Made by a program: the position numbers and the translations under genes
Assembly: GCF_900070205.1 (NCBI RefSeq)
Contig: NZ_FAOO01000001.1
Span: forward strand, 152,574-187,588
Source: Candidatus Thermokryptus mobilis
GTDB taxonomy: Bacteria; Bacteroidota; Ignavibacteria; Kryptoniales; Kryptoniaceae
Length of the DNA: 35,015 bases
Direction of reading: 5' to 3'
Notes under the pieces: generated by a model
What the model saw: the letters and a program-made list of their open reading frames with translations, nothing else
Told to the model about the DNA's origin: nothing
Database searches by the model: none
Shown: piece after piece, positions 1 to 8,796 of the stretch
Numbering within the stretch: position 1 is the first letter of the stretch
Layout: every line of letters starts with the position of its first letter

Positions 1-1
1 T

Positions 2-190
2 TCAGTAAAGATTGAAGATGCCAAGAATCGTTTTAGTTTGCCGATTGGTTTGGGTTATGAAATAAAATTTAGCAATTTTAAATTTTTTGTTGGGGGAAGG
101 TACGATATAGGTTTATCAAAGGTTGCGGAAGATATTGATTGGAAGGTATCATCGTTTCAGCTTTTACTTGGTTTAAGATATGGATTCTAA
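2..190 (+). CDS. C-terminal end of an outer-membrane beta-barrel protein (partial)
   Basis: An open frame enters from the left edge (first complete codon at 2) and stops with TAA at 188-190. The 62 residues alternate polar and hydrophobic positions, as in amphipathic beta strands (for example FKFFVGGRYDIGL and SFQLLLGLRYGF). The protein ends in Tyr-Gly-Phe, and a terminal aromatic residue is the usual BAM-recognised signature of outer-membrane barrels. The N-terminal part lies outside the window, so no specific family can be named. A generic OmpW- or OmpA-like porin-fold protein is possible. The frame is followed at once by a hairpin terminator shared with the convergent downstream gene. Confidence 0.6.
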   Translation, partial: SVKIEDAKNRFSLPIGLGYEIKFSNFKFFVGGRYDIGLSKVAEDIDWKVSSFQLLLGLRYGF

Positions 191-195
191 ATTTT

Positions 196-222
196 AAAGG
201 CGGGCTTAAAAGCCCGCCTTTA
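196..222. terminator. Bidirectional intrinsic terminator between convergent genes
   Basis: A 12-bp stem AAAGGCGGGCTT / AAGCCCGCCTTT closes over a very short loop. A T-rich stretch (TATTATTTTG) follows on the plus strand and A/T-rich sequence (AATTTAGAATCC) on the minus strand. It lies between the stop at 188-190 and the convergent stop at 223-225, so it can serve both transcripts. Confidence 0.8.
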
Positions 223-1332
223 TTATTTTGTCAGAATCATCTTCTTGACATCAACAAATTCTTCAGAATACATTCTGTAGATATAAACGCCCGAGCTAAC
301 TTTATTTCCATTTTCATCTGTACCATCCCAGGTCACGAAATGTTCACCTGCTGGCATTACCCTGTCAATTAAAACCTTGACCATTCTCCCGGACAGATCA
401 AAGATAGCTACTTGAACCCTTGTCTCAAATGGGAGAGTGAATTTTATTGTAGTCGCTGGGTTAAAGGGATTTGGATAGTTCGGGAAAAGTTTAAAGTCGG
501 ATGGATAGACATCGCTTGAAATCAATTTATAATTCGGCGTTACGATAACACCATTGGAGCTTGTCGCCTCAATTTTTGTGACTTCAATGTCATCGGTGCT
601 GTTAAATCTCCCAGTGATAAAGAAAATTTCACCTTCACCAGGTTCAAGCTCGTTGAACGATGTTGAAGTCAATTTAACTTTCAGCACCTTATCTTTAACT
701 TCATAATTTAAGTTCATAAACCCAGCTATCCTCGGCATTGGCGATACAAAATCAACACTGGAATTTCCCTTGACTTTAAGCTCAAAGTTTAGATTTGTAA
801 CCCTTTCATTATTTTTAAACGACACGACAATTGATGAATAACTTATCTTTAACTTCACTTCAAAAGAACTTGCTCCTTTTAAAACGAACATTATACCCTC
901 ACCAATTGCGTTGAGCTTTCTAACACTTGGATCAATCACAAGGAGATTCTCAATTCCAACCCTAACTGTGTCGCTCGTTGTATGATTTAAAGTTTTAAAG
1001 ATAATTTTTGCTAAACTATGTTTTCCAGGTTTAAGCTCAGAACCACGGTTTACGAGCATGACGATGTTTGTCCTAAGGCTATCGGGGGAGTAATATTTAA
1101 AAATAGAGTTTGAGATTTCCGTAATGATCGTGTCAACAGCGATAGATGGCTTATCCAATGTTAAGGTCATTTGAACGCCTAAAACCGTATCTACATTTGA
1201 GAGGATGAGGTACGCTTCTGTTTTCTGTCCCGTTATTTCAGTTTTACCCTCTATGTAAAGTTTATTTTGCGCTAAGATGACCGAGCTCAAAAGCATTAGA
1301 ACAGACGATATTTTTAAGATTCTTTTCAACAT
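223..1332 (-). CDS. Secreted cohesin-like protein with T9SS C-terminal sorting domain
   Basis: 369 residues. A hydrophobic N-terminus ending in VILAQ is a signal peptide (about 1-22). Residues about 24-150 and 155-275 look like two cohesin-type beta sandwiches, each with strands such as AYLILSNVDTVLGVQMTL and a loop of the form LKPGKHSLAKIIF. Residues about 278-369 are a type A T9SS sorting domain: PNYPNPFNPATTIKF, VFDLSGR-like IFDLSGRMV, GxHxVTWDG, SGVYIYRM and a final KKMIL. The protein is therefore predicted to cross the outer membrane by T9SS and be attached or released at the cell surface. I chose the ATG at 1332; the frame could extend two codons to a TTG at 1338, but that has no better ribosome site. 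Cohesin folds bind dockerins or act as adhesion modules; no partner is visible here, so the function is unknown. Confidence 0.8.
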   Translation of the reverse strand: MLKRILKISSVLMLLSSVILAQNKLYIEGKTEITGQKTEAYLILSNVDTVLGVQMTLTLDKPSIAVDTIITEISNSIFKYYSPDSLRTNIVMLVNRGSELKPGKHSLAKIIFKTLNHTTSDTVRVGIENLLVIDPSVRKLNAIGEGIMFVLKGASSFEVKLKISYSSIVVSFKNNERVTNLNFELKVKGNSSVDFVSPMPRIAGFMNLNYEVKDKVLKVKLTSTSFNELEPGEGEIFFITGRFNSTDDIEVTKIEATSSNGVIVTPNYKLISSDVYPSDFKLFPNYPNPFNPATTIKFTLPFETRVQVAIFDLSGRMVKVLIDRVMPAGEHFVTWDGTDENGNKVSSGVYIYRMYSEEFVDVKKMILTK

Positions 1333-1609
1333 TTCCAATCAGCATTTTTAGTTTTAAACTCCACTTATTTACCTCAATTGTTGTGCCAGTTTATGTGAAA
1401 AGTCCAATTTAATAAACAAAATTGAAAATCAATGATTTTTATTTCAGGTGCAATGCTTTATCTCTATTTAACTCAAAATTTATGTAATTTTTACAAGAAA
1501 TTATTTGTAATTATGAAACAGTGAAATAGGGGCAATTTATTGGGTGGTCGGGAAAAATTTTGAAAAGTGCTTTTCGTGGTTTAATTTTTAATAAAAAAGG
1601 TCTGTTTTT

Positions 1610-2545
1610 ATGGTTGAAGAAAAGAAAGAAGAATTGCTCTTAGGCAAGGTTATAAGCGCTCATGGAACGGGTTTCTATGTTCAGATTGGTGAGGACGTTT
1701 TGTTTTGTAAGTTAAGGGGGAAGATGCGACTTAAAGATAAAGTAAGCACAAGTCCTGTCGTCGCGGGTGACAATGTTAAAGTGCGAGTTCTTGAAGATGG
1801 AACTGGTGTAATAGAAGAGGTTTTAGAAAGATATAACAAACTTTATCGCAGAGCTGTTGGAAGGAGAGAGCTTGAACATGTCATCGTTGCAAACATTGAT
1901 CAAGCGATAGTTGTAACTTCATTTAATATGCCCCATGTTCCGTGGGGATTTGTGGACAGGTTGCTTGTTGCAAGCGAGAGAAACAATATCAAACCAATAA
2001 TATGCATAAATAAAATTGATTTGATTGAAGATTGGAGAGAGGTCAATGATTTCATCAAGGTTTATGGGAAGAAGGTCGGTTATGAGATTATAAAGACGAG
2101 TGCTGAAACCGGTGAGGGTATTGAGGATTTGAAGGAAATTTTGAAGGGCAAAACAAGCGTTTTTGTCGGTCAGTCAGGGGTTGGGAAATCAGCCTTGATT
2201 AACGCCATTGAACCAGGACTTGATGTTGTAACTGGCGAGGTAAGTGAGAAAACAGGAAAAGGTCGTCATACAACAACTCACACCGAACTTCACTGGTTAT
2301 CCTTTGGTGGGTTTATTGCCGATACCCCAGGGATAAAGGAATTTGGACTTGCTGGAATTGAAAAAGAGGAACTCGGTTTTTATTTCCCTGAGTTCAGAAA
2401 GTATATTGATAACTGCAAGTTTTCAAATTGCACTCACACACATGAACCAGATTGTGCAGTTAAGGACGCTCTTTACTCAGGAAAAATTGACAAGCGAAGA
2501 TATATGAGTTATGTCAACATACTCAACTCATTGGGTCAGGATTGA
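1610..2545 (+). CDS. rsgA: Small-subunit-dependent ribosome-assembly GTPase RsgA (YjeQ)
   Basis: 311 residues, normal for the family. RsgA binds the 30S subunit late in maturation and hydrolyses GTP to release assembly factors. The circularly permuted G-motif order is visible: an N-terminal OB-fold (about 10-75), then G4 NKID at 134-137, G5-like TSAE at 163-166, G1 GQSGVGKS at 187-194, a G2 region GKGRHTTTH near 217-224, and G3 DTPG at 238-241. The C-terminal zinc knuckle is complete: C269, C274, H276 and C282. The start is ATG at 1610 with no strong Shine-Dalgarno sequence. The gene is followed after 66 bases by ftsK in the same direction. Identification is near certain. Confidence 0.97.
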   Translation: MVEEKKEELLLGKVISAHGTGFYVQIGEDVLFCKLRGKMRLKDKVSTSPVVAGDNVKVRVLEDGTGVIEEVLERYNKLYRRAVGRRELEHVIVANIDQAIVVTSFNMPHVPWGFVDRLLVASERNNIKPIICINKIDLIEDWREVNDFIKVYGKKVGYEIIKTSAETGEGIEDLKEILKGKTSVFVGQSGVGKSALINAIEPGLDVVTGEVSEKTGKGRHTTTHTELHWLSFGGFIADTPGIKEFGLAGIEKEELGFYFPEFRKYIDNCKFSNCTHTHEPDCAVKDALYSGKIDKRRYMSYVNILNSLGQD

Positions 2546-2611
2546 AAGGTTGCAATAATTTGTTTTTTTAGGTAATTTTGTGAAGAAAGAAAAATATGAT
2601 TTTTTATTTTA

Positions 2612-4900
2612 ATGAAAAAAGCAAAAGGTGGAAATTTCTTCGTAAAGCACAAATTTGCGCTGTCAATTTCAATTTTTGCATTTGGTTTGATTTTGATCTT
2701 AAGCATCGTCTCCTATTCCCCCAGGGATGAGGCAAATCTTCTATCCTTGTCAGAAATCGGTAAAATTTTCACCGGTGATGAACTTGTTCGCATAAAGCTT
2801 GAACGAACTAAAAATTGGCTTGGTTTCTTCGGAGCAAAACTTTCCTTCCTGTTTTTAAATTATCTTTTCGGTTACAGTTCTATTTTCATTGGGTTGATTC
2901 TTGTAATCTTAGGTGTGGCTTTATTTTTGGATAAATTATCAAAAAGCATTTTGAAATTTTCGTTTTATCTGTTGGTGTTTTCCTTCTTGCTTTCAATTTT
3001 TCTTGGAAATTTAAAGCTGATCTTCGGGACGGATGAATTTAGAGTTGAGGTCTGTGGCGGTGTTGGAATATATTTAGCTGATATTTTGACTAAACTTTTT
3101 GGTGAAATTGGTAGCATGATTTTGCTTCTTTTTGTGTTCTTTATCTTCATTGGCTTTGTAGTTGAAGTAAATTTTTATGACTTTGCTGCAAAAGCATCTG
3201 ATTCCCTATTAGGTCTTTGGTCAAAGTTAAAGCAACCGCAGAAAGTTAAACAAGCTAATATCAAAGCTGTAAAGCAAGTTGAGCTGAAAAACGCAAAGGG
3301 CACTGAAATTGTTATAACGACGCCAGAGAAAAAGGATTTTGAAAAAGTTGAACCTCAGAGGTCAAAGCCTTCCAAAATTCAACCTGGTGCTGTTAAGGAT
3401 GTTTCAGTAAGGAAAATCGACTTTAAACTTCCACCCGTTGAGTTACTTGAAGAATCCGATGAGGAGACAATCGCTGACGAAGAGGAACTTAATCAAAATG
3501 CTGAAATTTTGCGAAAGAAACTCGCAAATTTTGATATAGAGGTAGAGAAGATAAGTATAACGCCAGGACCCGTTGTAACCCTCTATGAAATTGTTCCAGC
3601 TGCTGATGTCAAGGTGAGGGAGATCGTTTCCCTTGCTGACGATATAGCGCTTGCTCTTGCTGCTCGTGGCATAAGGGTTATAGCCCCGATGCCCGGGAAG
3701 GGAACCGTTGGGATAGAGATTCCGAACAAGAAACCCTCAATTGTAAGGATAAGAAGTGTAATTGAATCACCTGAGTTTAAAAATTTTGAAGGCATTCTTC
3801 CAATAGCCATGGGCAAGACAATAACAGGTGAAGTTTATTGCGATGACCTTGCTAAGATGCCACATCTTTTAATAGGGGGAGCAACTGGCTCCGGAAAAAG
3901 CGTCGGGATAAATACGATAATTGTAAGCTTGCTTTACAAGTTGTATCCATCCGAGGTTAAGTTCGTCATAATTGATCCGAAAAAAGTTGAGCTTGTAAAT
4001 TACCGTAAGCTTGCAAATCATTATCTTGCCGTTTGTCCCGATGTTGATGAGGATATAATCACGACACCTGAAAACGCCATCGTTGTCTTGAGGAGCTTAG
4101 TCCTTGAGATGAATGAAAGATATGAGAAGTTTTCAAAAGCAGGTGTCAGAAATATTCAAGATTACAATGAAAAGGTTAAGCAGGGGAAAATAAAAAGCAC
4201 TGATGAAATTCAACATTTTGAACTTCCTTATATAGTTGTCATTATAGATGAGCTTGCTGATTTGATGCTTGTTGGTTCAACTGATGTTGAGGAGCCGATA
4301 ACACGGCTTGCTCAGCTTGCCAGGGGGGTTGGGATTCATCTTGTTGTTGCGACACAAAGACCATCTGTTGATGTCATAACTGGAATTATAAAAGCAAATT
4401 TCCCGACGAGGATTGCATATCAAGTTGCTTCAAAGGTTGATTCAAGAACTATACTTGATATGAACGGCGCTGAACAATTGATGGGAAGTGGGGATATGCT
4501 TTACTTGCCCGCCGGTGCAACGAAGCCGATAAGGATTCAAAATGCTTTTGTTTCGCCAGAGGAGGTTGAGAAAATAGTTGACTATATCTCAAGCCAACCA
4601 GGGTATGATAGACCGTATGAGCTTCCATCCATCGTTGAAAAGCAGAAAGTAGAGATTAACACCGGAGAAGATTTTGACGAATTATTTGAGGAAGCAGCGA
4701 GATTAGTCGTTAGGTTTGGGCAAGCATCAACATCTCTACTTCAAAGAAGATTAAGAATTGGTTATGCTAGAGCAGCTAGGATTATGGATCAGCTTGAAAG
4801 GGAGGGTATAGTTGGTCCACAGATTGAAGGTAATAAAGCAAGAGAAGTTTTAATTGGAAGTGAGAATGAACTTGATGAGATTTTGAAAAAAAATAGGTAG
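2612..4900 (+). CDS. ftsK: DNA translocase FtsK/SpoIIIE
   Basis: 762 residues. The N-terminal 190 residues hold about four membrane segments (near 14-34, 85-105, 113-133 and 165-185), followed by a short charged linker, so this is the compact FtsK type. The motor shows Walker A GATGSGKS near 423-430 and Walker B VIIDELADL with D546 and E547. The C-terminus carries the gamma winged-helix domain (ASTSLLQRRLRIGYARAARIMDQLE), which reads KOPS-like polar DNA sequences. The protein pumps chromosome termini through the septum and activates XerCD at dif. It ends with TAG, which is relevant to the interrupted cytochrome gene downstream. lolA follows 7 bases later with its own AGGAG site, so the two are probably co-transcribed. 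Confidence 0.97.
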   Translation: MKKAKGGNFFVKHKFALSISIFAFGLILILSIVSYSPRDEANLLSLSEIGKIFTGDELVRIKLERTKNWLGFFGAKLSFLFLNYLFGYSSIFIGLILVILGVALFLDKLSKSILKFSFYLLVFSFLLSIFLGNLKLIFGTDEFRVEVCGGVGIYLADILTKLFGEIGSMILLLFVFFIFIGFVVEVNFYDFAAKASDSLLGLWSKLKQPQKVKQANIKAVKQVELKNAKGTEIVITTPEKKDFEKVEPQRSKPSKIQPGAVKDVSVRKIDFKLPPVELLEESDEETIADEEELNQNAEILRKKLANFDIEVEKISITPGPVVTLYEIVPAADVKVREIVSLADDIALALAARGIRVIAPMPGKGTVGIEIPNKKPSIVRIRSVIESPEFKNFEGILPIAMGKTITGEVYCDDLAKMPHLLIGGATGSGKSVGINTIIVSLLYKLYPSEVKFVIIDPKKVELVNYRKLANHYLAVCPDVDEDIITTPENAIVVLRSLVLEMNERYEKFSKAGVRNIQDYNEKVKQGKIKSTDEIQHFELPYIVVIIDELADLMLVGSTDVEEPITRLAQLARGVGIHLVVATQRPSVDVITGIIKANFPTRIAYQVASKVDSRTILDMNGAEQLMGSGDMLYLPAGATKPIRIQNAFVSPEEVEKIVDYISSQPGYDRPYELPSIVEKQKVEINTGEDFDELFEEAARLVVRFGQASTSLLQRRLRIGYARAARIMDQLEREGIVGPQIEGNKAREVLIGSENELDEILKKNR

Positions 4901-4907
4901 AGGAGAT

Positions 4908-5540
4908 ATGAAGAAATTCATCGGGATTTTTTTGTCATTGATTTTAATTTTTGGTTTTTGTGAAGCCCAATCCGGGAAGGAGATAATTGAAGGTTTAAAA
5001 AAGAAGTATGCTTCGGTTGACGATGCTGTTGTTAAGTTTGAGCAGACGGTTAAATACGGTGTATCAAAGTTTGAACAAAATTTTTCTGGGACATTTTATT
5101 TCAAAAAAAAGAATAAATATAGAATTGAAACGGAACAGCAAACAATTGTGACTGATGGCGTGACGAGCTGGCTTTATTCAAAGGTCAATGCTCAAGTGAT
5201 AATTGACAGATATAGGGAAGATAGAAATACCTCTTCACCTGAAAAGTTTTTGCTTTCAATCTCTGATGAATATATACCTGTGATTTTAAAGACGGAGAGA
5301 AGCGACAACAAAAAAGTTTATGTTTTAAAACTCACCCCTCGGGATGAAAATTCATCTGTTGAGTCCGCGAAGATATGGGTTGTTGAAGGTGATTTTCAAA
5401 TTATAAAAGTTGAAATAACTGACATAAGTGGAACTGTCACAACTTATTTAGTTAAAAGTGTGAAGTTAAATTCTGGGGTTGATGATTCTATATTTAAATT
5501 TTCAATTCCCGCGGGTGTCAAGGTTGTTGATTTAAGGTAA
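4908..5540 (+). CDS. lolA: LolA-like periplasmic outer-membrane lipoprotein carrier
   Basis: 210 residues with a signal peptide (1-20, cleavage after CEA). The mature part has the LolA features: an opening helix EIIEGLKKKYASVDDAVVKFEQ, repeated beta strands (FSGTFYFKKKNKYRIET), a TDGVTSWLYS segment, and a C-terminal FKFSIPAGVKVVDLR close. LolA shuttles lipoproteins from the inner to the outer membrane. The ATG has a good AGAGGAGAT site and begins 7 bases after ftsK; ftsK-lolA adjacency is common in bacteria. Similarity between LolA and other periplasmic lipid carriers is low, so a related carrier role is the main alternative. Confidence 0.85.
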   Translation: MKKFIGIFLSLILIFGFCEAQSGKEIIEGLKKKYASVDDAVVKFEQTVKYGVSKFEQNFSGTFYFKKKNKYRIETEQQTIVTDGVTSWLYSKVNAQVIIDRYREDRNTSSPEKFLLSISDEYIPVILKTERSDNKKVYVLKLTPRDENSSVESAKIWVVEGDFQIIKVEITDISGTVTTYLVKSVKLNSGVDDSIFKFSIPAGVKVVDLR

Positions 5541-5557
5541 ATAAAATTTGGGATTTG

Positions 5558-6574
5558 ATGAGGGATTTGAAAAATTTTTTAAGGTTAATCATCGGTTTTG
5601 GAATTGCGGGGGCGTTTCTTTATGTGTCTTTTAAGGGTTTAAACTGGGGTGATTTTCTAAAGGTTTTTGGAAGTGTCAATTATATTTATATCGTCTTAAT
5701 GTTGATTCTCATCATTTTGTCAAATTTTTTCAGGGCTTGGCGTTGGAAATATCTTTTAAAACCTGTAAAGCAAAACACATCGCTTGTTCACTTCTTTGAA
5801 GCAACGATGATAGGTTATCTCGCTAATAATATTTTCCCACGCTCCGGTGAGGTTTTAAAGGCTTATACGCTCAGCAATGATGAAAAAATTTCAAAAGCAT
5901 CAACCATAGCAAGTGTTTTACTTGAAAGAATAATAGATATAATATTTTCAATTTTCTTCTTTGGGATAGCGATTTTCCAAAACAGGAAGATATTTGACAA
6001 ACATTATCCCTGGCTTAGTAATGTTGTTTCTACAGTTAGCATTGCTATTTTTGTTATTTTGTTTTTGATTGTTTGTGTCTTGATATGGAAGGATGGGTTT
6101 TTAAGGGTGTTGGGCAAATTTATTGGTTTTTTCAGTCCTTCGTTAGCGGATAAGGTTGTGAAAATTATTGATTCGTTTATCTCCGGGTTTGAAGTTTTAA
6201 GATATAAGGGGGCTTATTGGCAAATTTTTGTGTTAAGCTTTTCAATTTATTCTTGTTATATTTTTGCTGCTTACTTTCCACTTTTTGCCTTCAACATAGA
6301 TAGATCAAAAATTAATCTTTTCACAGCGCTCGTTTTATTTGTCGTTTCAACGCTCGGCTTTATTCTTCCTACACCCGGTGGGATTGGAAGTTATCATTCT
6401 TTTATTACTGGTGCTCTTGTTGGGCTTTATGGTGTAAAACACGAAGTCGCCCTCGGGTATGCTGTTTTGACCCATGGCATTGGGTATATTGTAAATGGGC
6501 TATTTGGTTTTTATTTTGTCCTGAAAAAGCAAGTTAAAGTAATAAGTTTTATTAAGCGCTCTGTTGAAATGTGA
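5558..6574 (+). CDS. Lysylphosphatidylglycerol-synthase-type flippase-like membrane protein (UPF0104)
   Basis: 338 residues with roughly eight membrane segments. The family signature LPTPGGIGSYHSF near residues 270-283 and the FFRAWRWKYLL loop near 58-68 are typical of the UPF0104/AglD-like membrane family, which is related to the flippase domain of MprF. Members are associated with lipid or glycolipid translocation, but most lack an assigned substrate. The start is taken at the ATG at 5558; a TTG one codon upstream is less likely. The gene begins 17 bases after lolA, so it is probably in the same operon. The MprF lysyl-transferase domain is absent, so amino-acylation of lipids should not be inferred. 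Confidence 0.8.
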   Translation: MRDLKNFLRLIIGFGIAGAFLYVSFKGLNWGDFLKVFGSVNYIYIVLMLILIILSNFFRAWRWKYLLKPVKQNTSLVHFFEATMIGYLANNIFPRSGEVLKAYTLSNDEKISKASTIASVLLERIIDIIFSIFFFGIAIFQNRKIFDKHYPWLSNVVSTVSIAIFVILFLIVCVLIWKDGFLRVLGKFIGFFSPSLADKVVKIIDSFISGFEVLRYKGAYWQIFVLSFSIYSCYIFAAYFPLFAFNIDRSKINLFTALVLFVVSTLGFILPTPGGIGSYHSFITGALVGLYGVKHEVALGYAVLTHGIGYIVNGLFGFYFVLKKQVKVISFIKRSVEM

Positions 6575-6646
6575 CACACCTGCCTTTTTATCAATGTGGC
6601 AAATTTGCATTGTTTCCAATTTTGTCCCCTCAATTTTTGTTTAATT

Positions 6647-6675
6647 TTGGCATAAATTTTGCAGTTAAATTTTAT
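6647..6675 (+). promoter_or_regulatory. Possible promoter of the multiheme cytochrome gene
   Basis: TTGGCA at 6647-6652 and TTTTAT at 6670-6675 are separated by 17 bases. The -10 box is weak, and the 132-base gap is very A/T-rich, so other placements are possible. Confidence 0.3.
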
Positions 6676-6706
6676 TGCATTTTAAAACAAAAAGTTAGGT
6701 GATGAG

Positions 6707-8560
6707 ATGAGGGTAAAATTAACACTTTTATTCATTTTACTTACTCTTTCGTGCTTTTTGTTTTCTCAAACAAATTATGTTGGAACCGACAGGTGTTTGA
6801 CTTGTCACTCTTTTGTTAAGCCAGTTGCGAAGGATTACAAGCAGACGCTTCATACGAAAATTCATCAATTGCCCAGTTCAGAAACAGTCCGCGGGGATTT
6901 TACTCAAACAGTTTCAATGGGCTCATCTTATGGCAATGCCCAGGTTTAGCTTAGAACTGACGGGACAAAATGGTATGCTAAGCTCGTTCCAAGTTCAGGA
7001 ACTCCAGTTGAATATGAGATTGCCTTGGTGTATGGTTTTGGATGGAAACAGAGATATCTTGTGAAAATTGACAGCAGTTATTATATGCTTCCGATACAGT
7101 GGAACATGAAGGGTTATCTTGACAATTCAACGGGGACTTGGGTTCCTTATAATCCTGGAAATTGGTTTAATAGCGATGGGACCTTAAAAGCAACGAACAC
7201 GAATTCATTTAGAAGCAAATCTTATGATAAGAATTGTGTGGGTTGTCATGTTACAGGACTTAATATAACTAAATATGTGAGCGCTCAAAATGATACATTT
7301 TGGATTGCGAAGTGGGCTAACAACAACGACTTTAAAGATATGGTGATAGGATGTGAAAATTGCCATGGACCCGGGGCTGAACATGCTTTAGCAGGGGACA
7401 AGACAAAAATAATTAATCCAAAGAATTTATCATATGAAAGACAGCTTGAAGTATGTGGACAGTGCCACTTCCGTGGTTCAAGTTCGGGGGCTACTTATGA
7501 ATATGCCTGGGATGAAACAAACGATAAGGCGTATATCCCTGGGGATTCACTTGGTCTTTATGTCGTTCATAAACCGGGTCTTTGGCCAGATAATTATACA
7601 TCCCGTATGCATCATCAGCAATATAATGATATTTTAAAGTCAAAGCATTACACGAATCCATATCACAAGTTGACCTGCTTTGAATGCCATAATCCACATA
7701 AAGTTACTGGTAATCCGCATCAGATAGTTGATTCGCTTTATGTTCGGGATCAAAGTGGGACCTATATTTGGATAAAGACGGGGAATGATGATAATACCCT
7801 TTGTCTTGCTTGTCATGCTGGCTATGGTCCCTTTGCTGGTTTGACGAGGGCTATGATTAAAGATCCAGTTGCGAATAAGGATACAATCGCTGCGGTTGTT
7901 TCAAGGCATACACATCATAGTTATGATCCTCAAAATCAGAATAACACCGGTGGTTCTAGCAGATGCTCAAAGTGCCATATGGCGAAGACAGCTATAACAG
8001 CTAGGGCGTATGATATTCACAGCCATACTTTTGAAGTTATCTCCCCGAAGAAAACGCTTGATTATAAGAATGTCACAACTCCGACCAAGGGGATGATCAA
8101 CTCTTGTGCTATAAGTTGTCATAGGAATCCAACAGGGAATATACCGACTTTTGGTATACCGACGGATGCAAATCTTACGGATTGGACCGAGGCAACAGAT
8201 ATTCAACTGGCGGATACCCTTTGGAGGTATTTCAGGAGTTGGTGGCCAACGAAGGTTGAACAGATTGCAGGCATCGTAAGCAAATTTGAGTTAAGCCAGA
8301 ACTATCCGAATCCATTTAACCCAAGCACGACGATTGAGTTTTCAATAGCGAAGAGGAGCAATGTTAAGCTTGTGATTTATGATATAACGGGTAGAGTTGT
8401 AAGGACCTTGATTGATGGTCAGGAGTATGAGCCTGGTCTTTACAAGGTTCAGTGGAATGGGAAGAATGACTATGGTGAGTATGTTGCGAGTGGTGTTTAC
8501 ATTTACAGGTTGCAAGCTGGTAGTTTCACGGCGACGAGGAAGATGGTCCTTGCAAGATAA
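6707..8560 (+). CDS. Surface multiheme cytochrome c (cytochrome c554-like) with T9SS tail, interrupted by in-frame TAG
   Basis: One frame of 617 codons is broken only by TAG at 6947-6949 (codon 81). A signal peptide (1-20) is followed by heme sites CLTCH 30-34, CVGCH 177-181, CENCH 216-220, CGQCH 250-254, CFECH 324-328, CLACH 366-370 and CSKCH 420-424, plus an atypical CAISCH (CX3CH) at 467-472. Residues about 527-617 form a T9SS sorting domain (YPNPFNPSTTIEF, GVYIYRL, RKMVLAR). The first heme lies before the TAG and the rest after it. The sequence across the stop reads smoothly in frame (NAQV-stop-LRTDGTKWYAKL) and keeps the pattern of this cytochrome family, including the downstream YGFGWKQRYLVKI. 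So this is one gene with a nonsense codon, not two genes. The predicted role is extracellular electron transfer at the cell surface. A pseudogene, a sequencing error or readthrough are all possible. The only start after the TAG that keeps most of the protein, a TTG at 7025, would lose the signal peptide and first heme. Confidence 0.85.
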
Positions 8561-8578
8561 GTTTTAGTCAGAAAGAGC

Positions 8579-8606
8579 AAAGGGCAGGTCATTTGACCTG
8601 CCCTTT
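8579..8606 (+). terminator. Intrinsic terminator of the cytochrome gene
   Basis: A perfect 12-bp stem, AAAGGGCAGGTC / GACCTGCCCTTT, has a 4-base ATTT loop and is followed by a T run. It lies 18 bases after the cytochrome stop and 8 bases before the 3' end of the opposite-strand tRNA-Asp. Confidence 0.9.
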
Positions 8607-8614
8607 TTTGTTTG

Positions 8615-8688
8615 CGGAGCCGACGGGGCTCGAACCCGCAACCTCCAGCGTGACAGGCTGGCGTGCTAACCGATTGCACCACGGCTCC
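8615..8688 (-). tRNA. tRNA-Asp (anticodon GTC)
   Basis: The minus strand folds as a 74-nt cloverleaf. The acceptor stem GGAGCCG pairs with CGGCTCC. The anticodon arm is CCAGC-CTGTCAC-GCTGG with anticodon GTC, and the T loop is GGTTCGAGC-like. The discriminator base is G, as usual for tRNA-Asp. The 3' CCA is not encoded. Confidence 0.97.
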
Positions 8689-8701
8689 AAAAGCCAAAAT
8701 A

Positions 8702-8730
8702 AATATAGTGAATCAGAGGAAAAAATGCAA
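8702..8730 (-). promoter_or_regulatory. Sigma70-type promoter of tRNA-Asp
   Basis: On the minus strand TTGCAT (8730-8725) and TATATT (8707-8702) are 17 bases apart. Transcription would start near 8695, about 7 bases before the mature tRNA 5' end. Confidence 0.65.
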
Positions 8731-8796
8731 GTTGAAAGGGTCAACGCAAAATTTCAATTTCAAAAGTCGCAAACCCGTGTAAAAAATCTTTTTGAC

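Noticed and set aside
6947-6949. General reassignment of TAG to an amino acid
   Set aside because: ftsK and the PKD-domain gene end in TAG at natural family ends, and no other gene here contains an internal TAG.
7025-8560. Separate gene starting at TTG 7025 after the TAG
   Set aside because: It would lack a signal peptide and the first heme motif, although the remaining frame is plainly an exported cytochrome; it is treated as the continuation of the 6707 frame.
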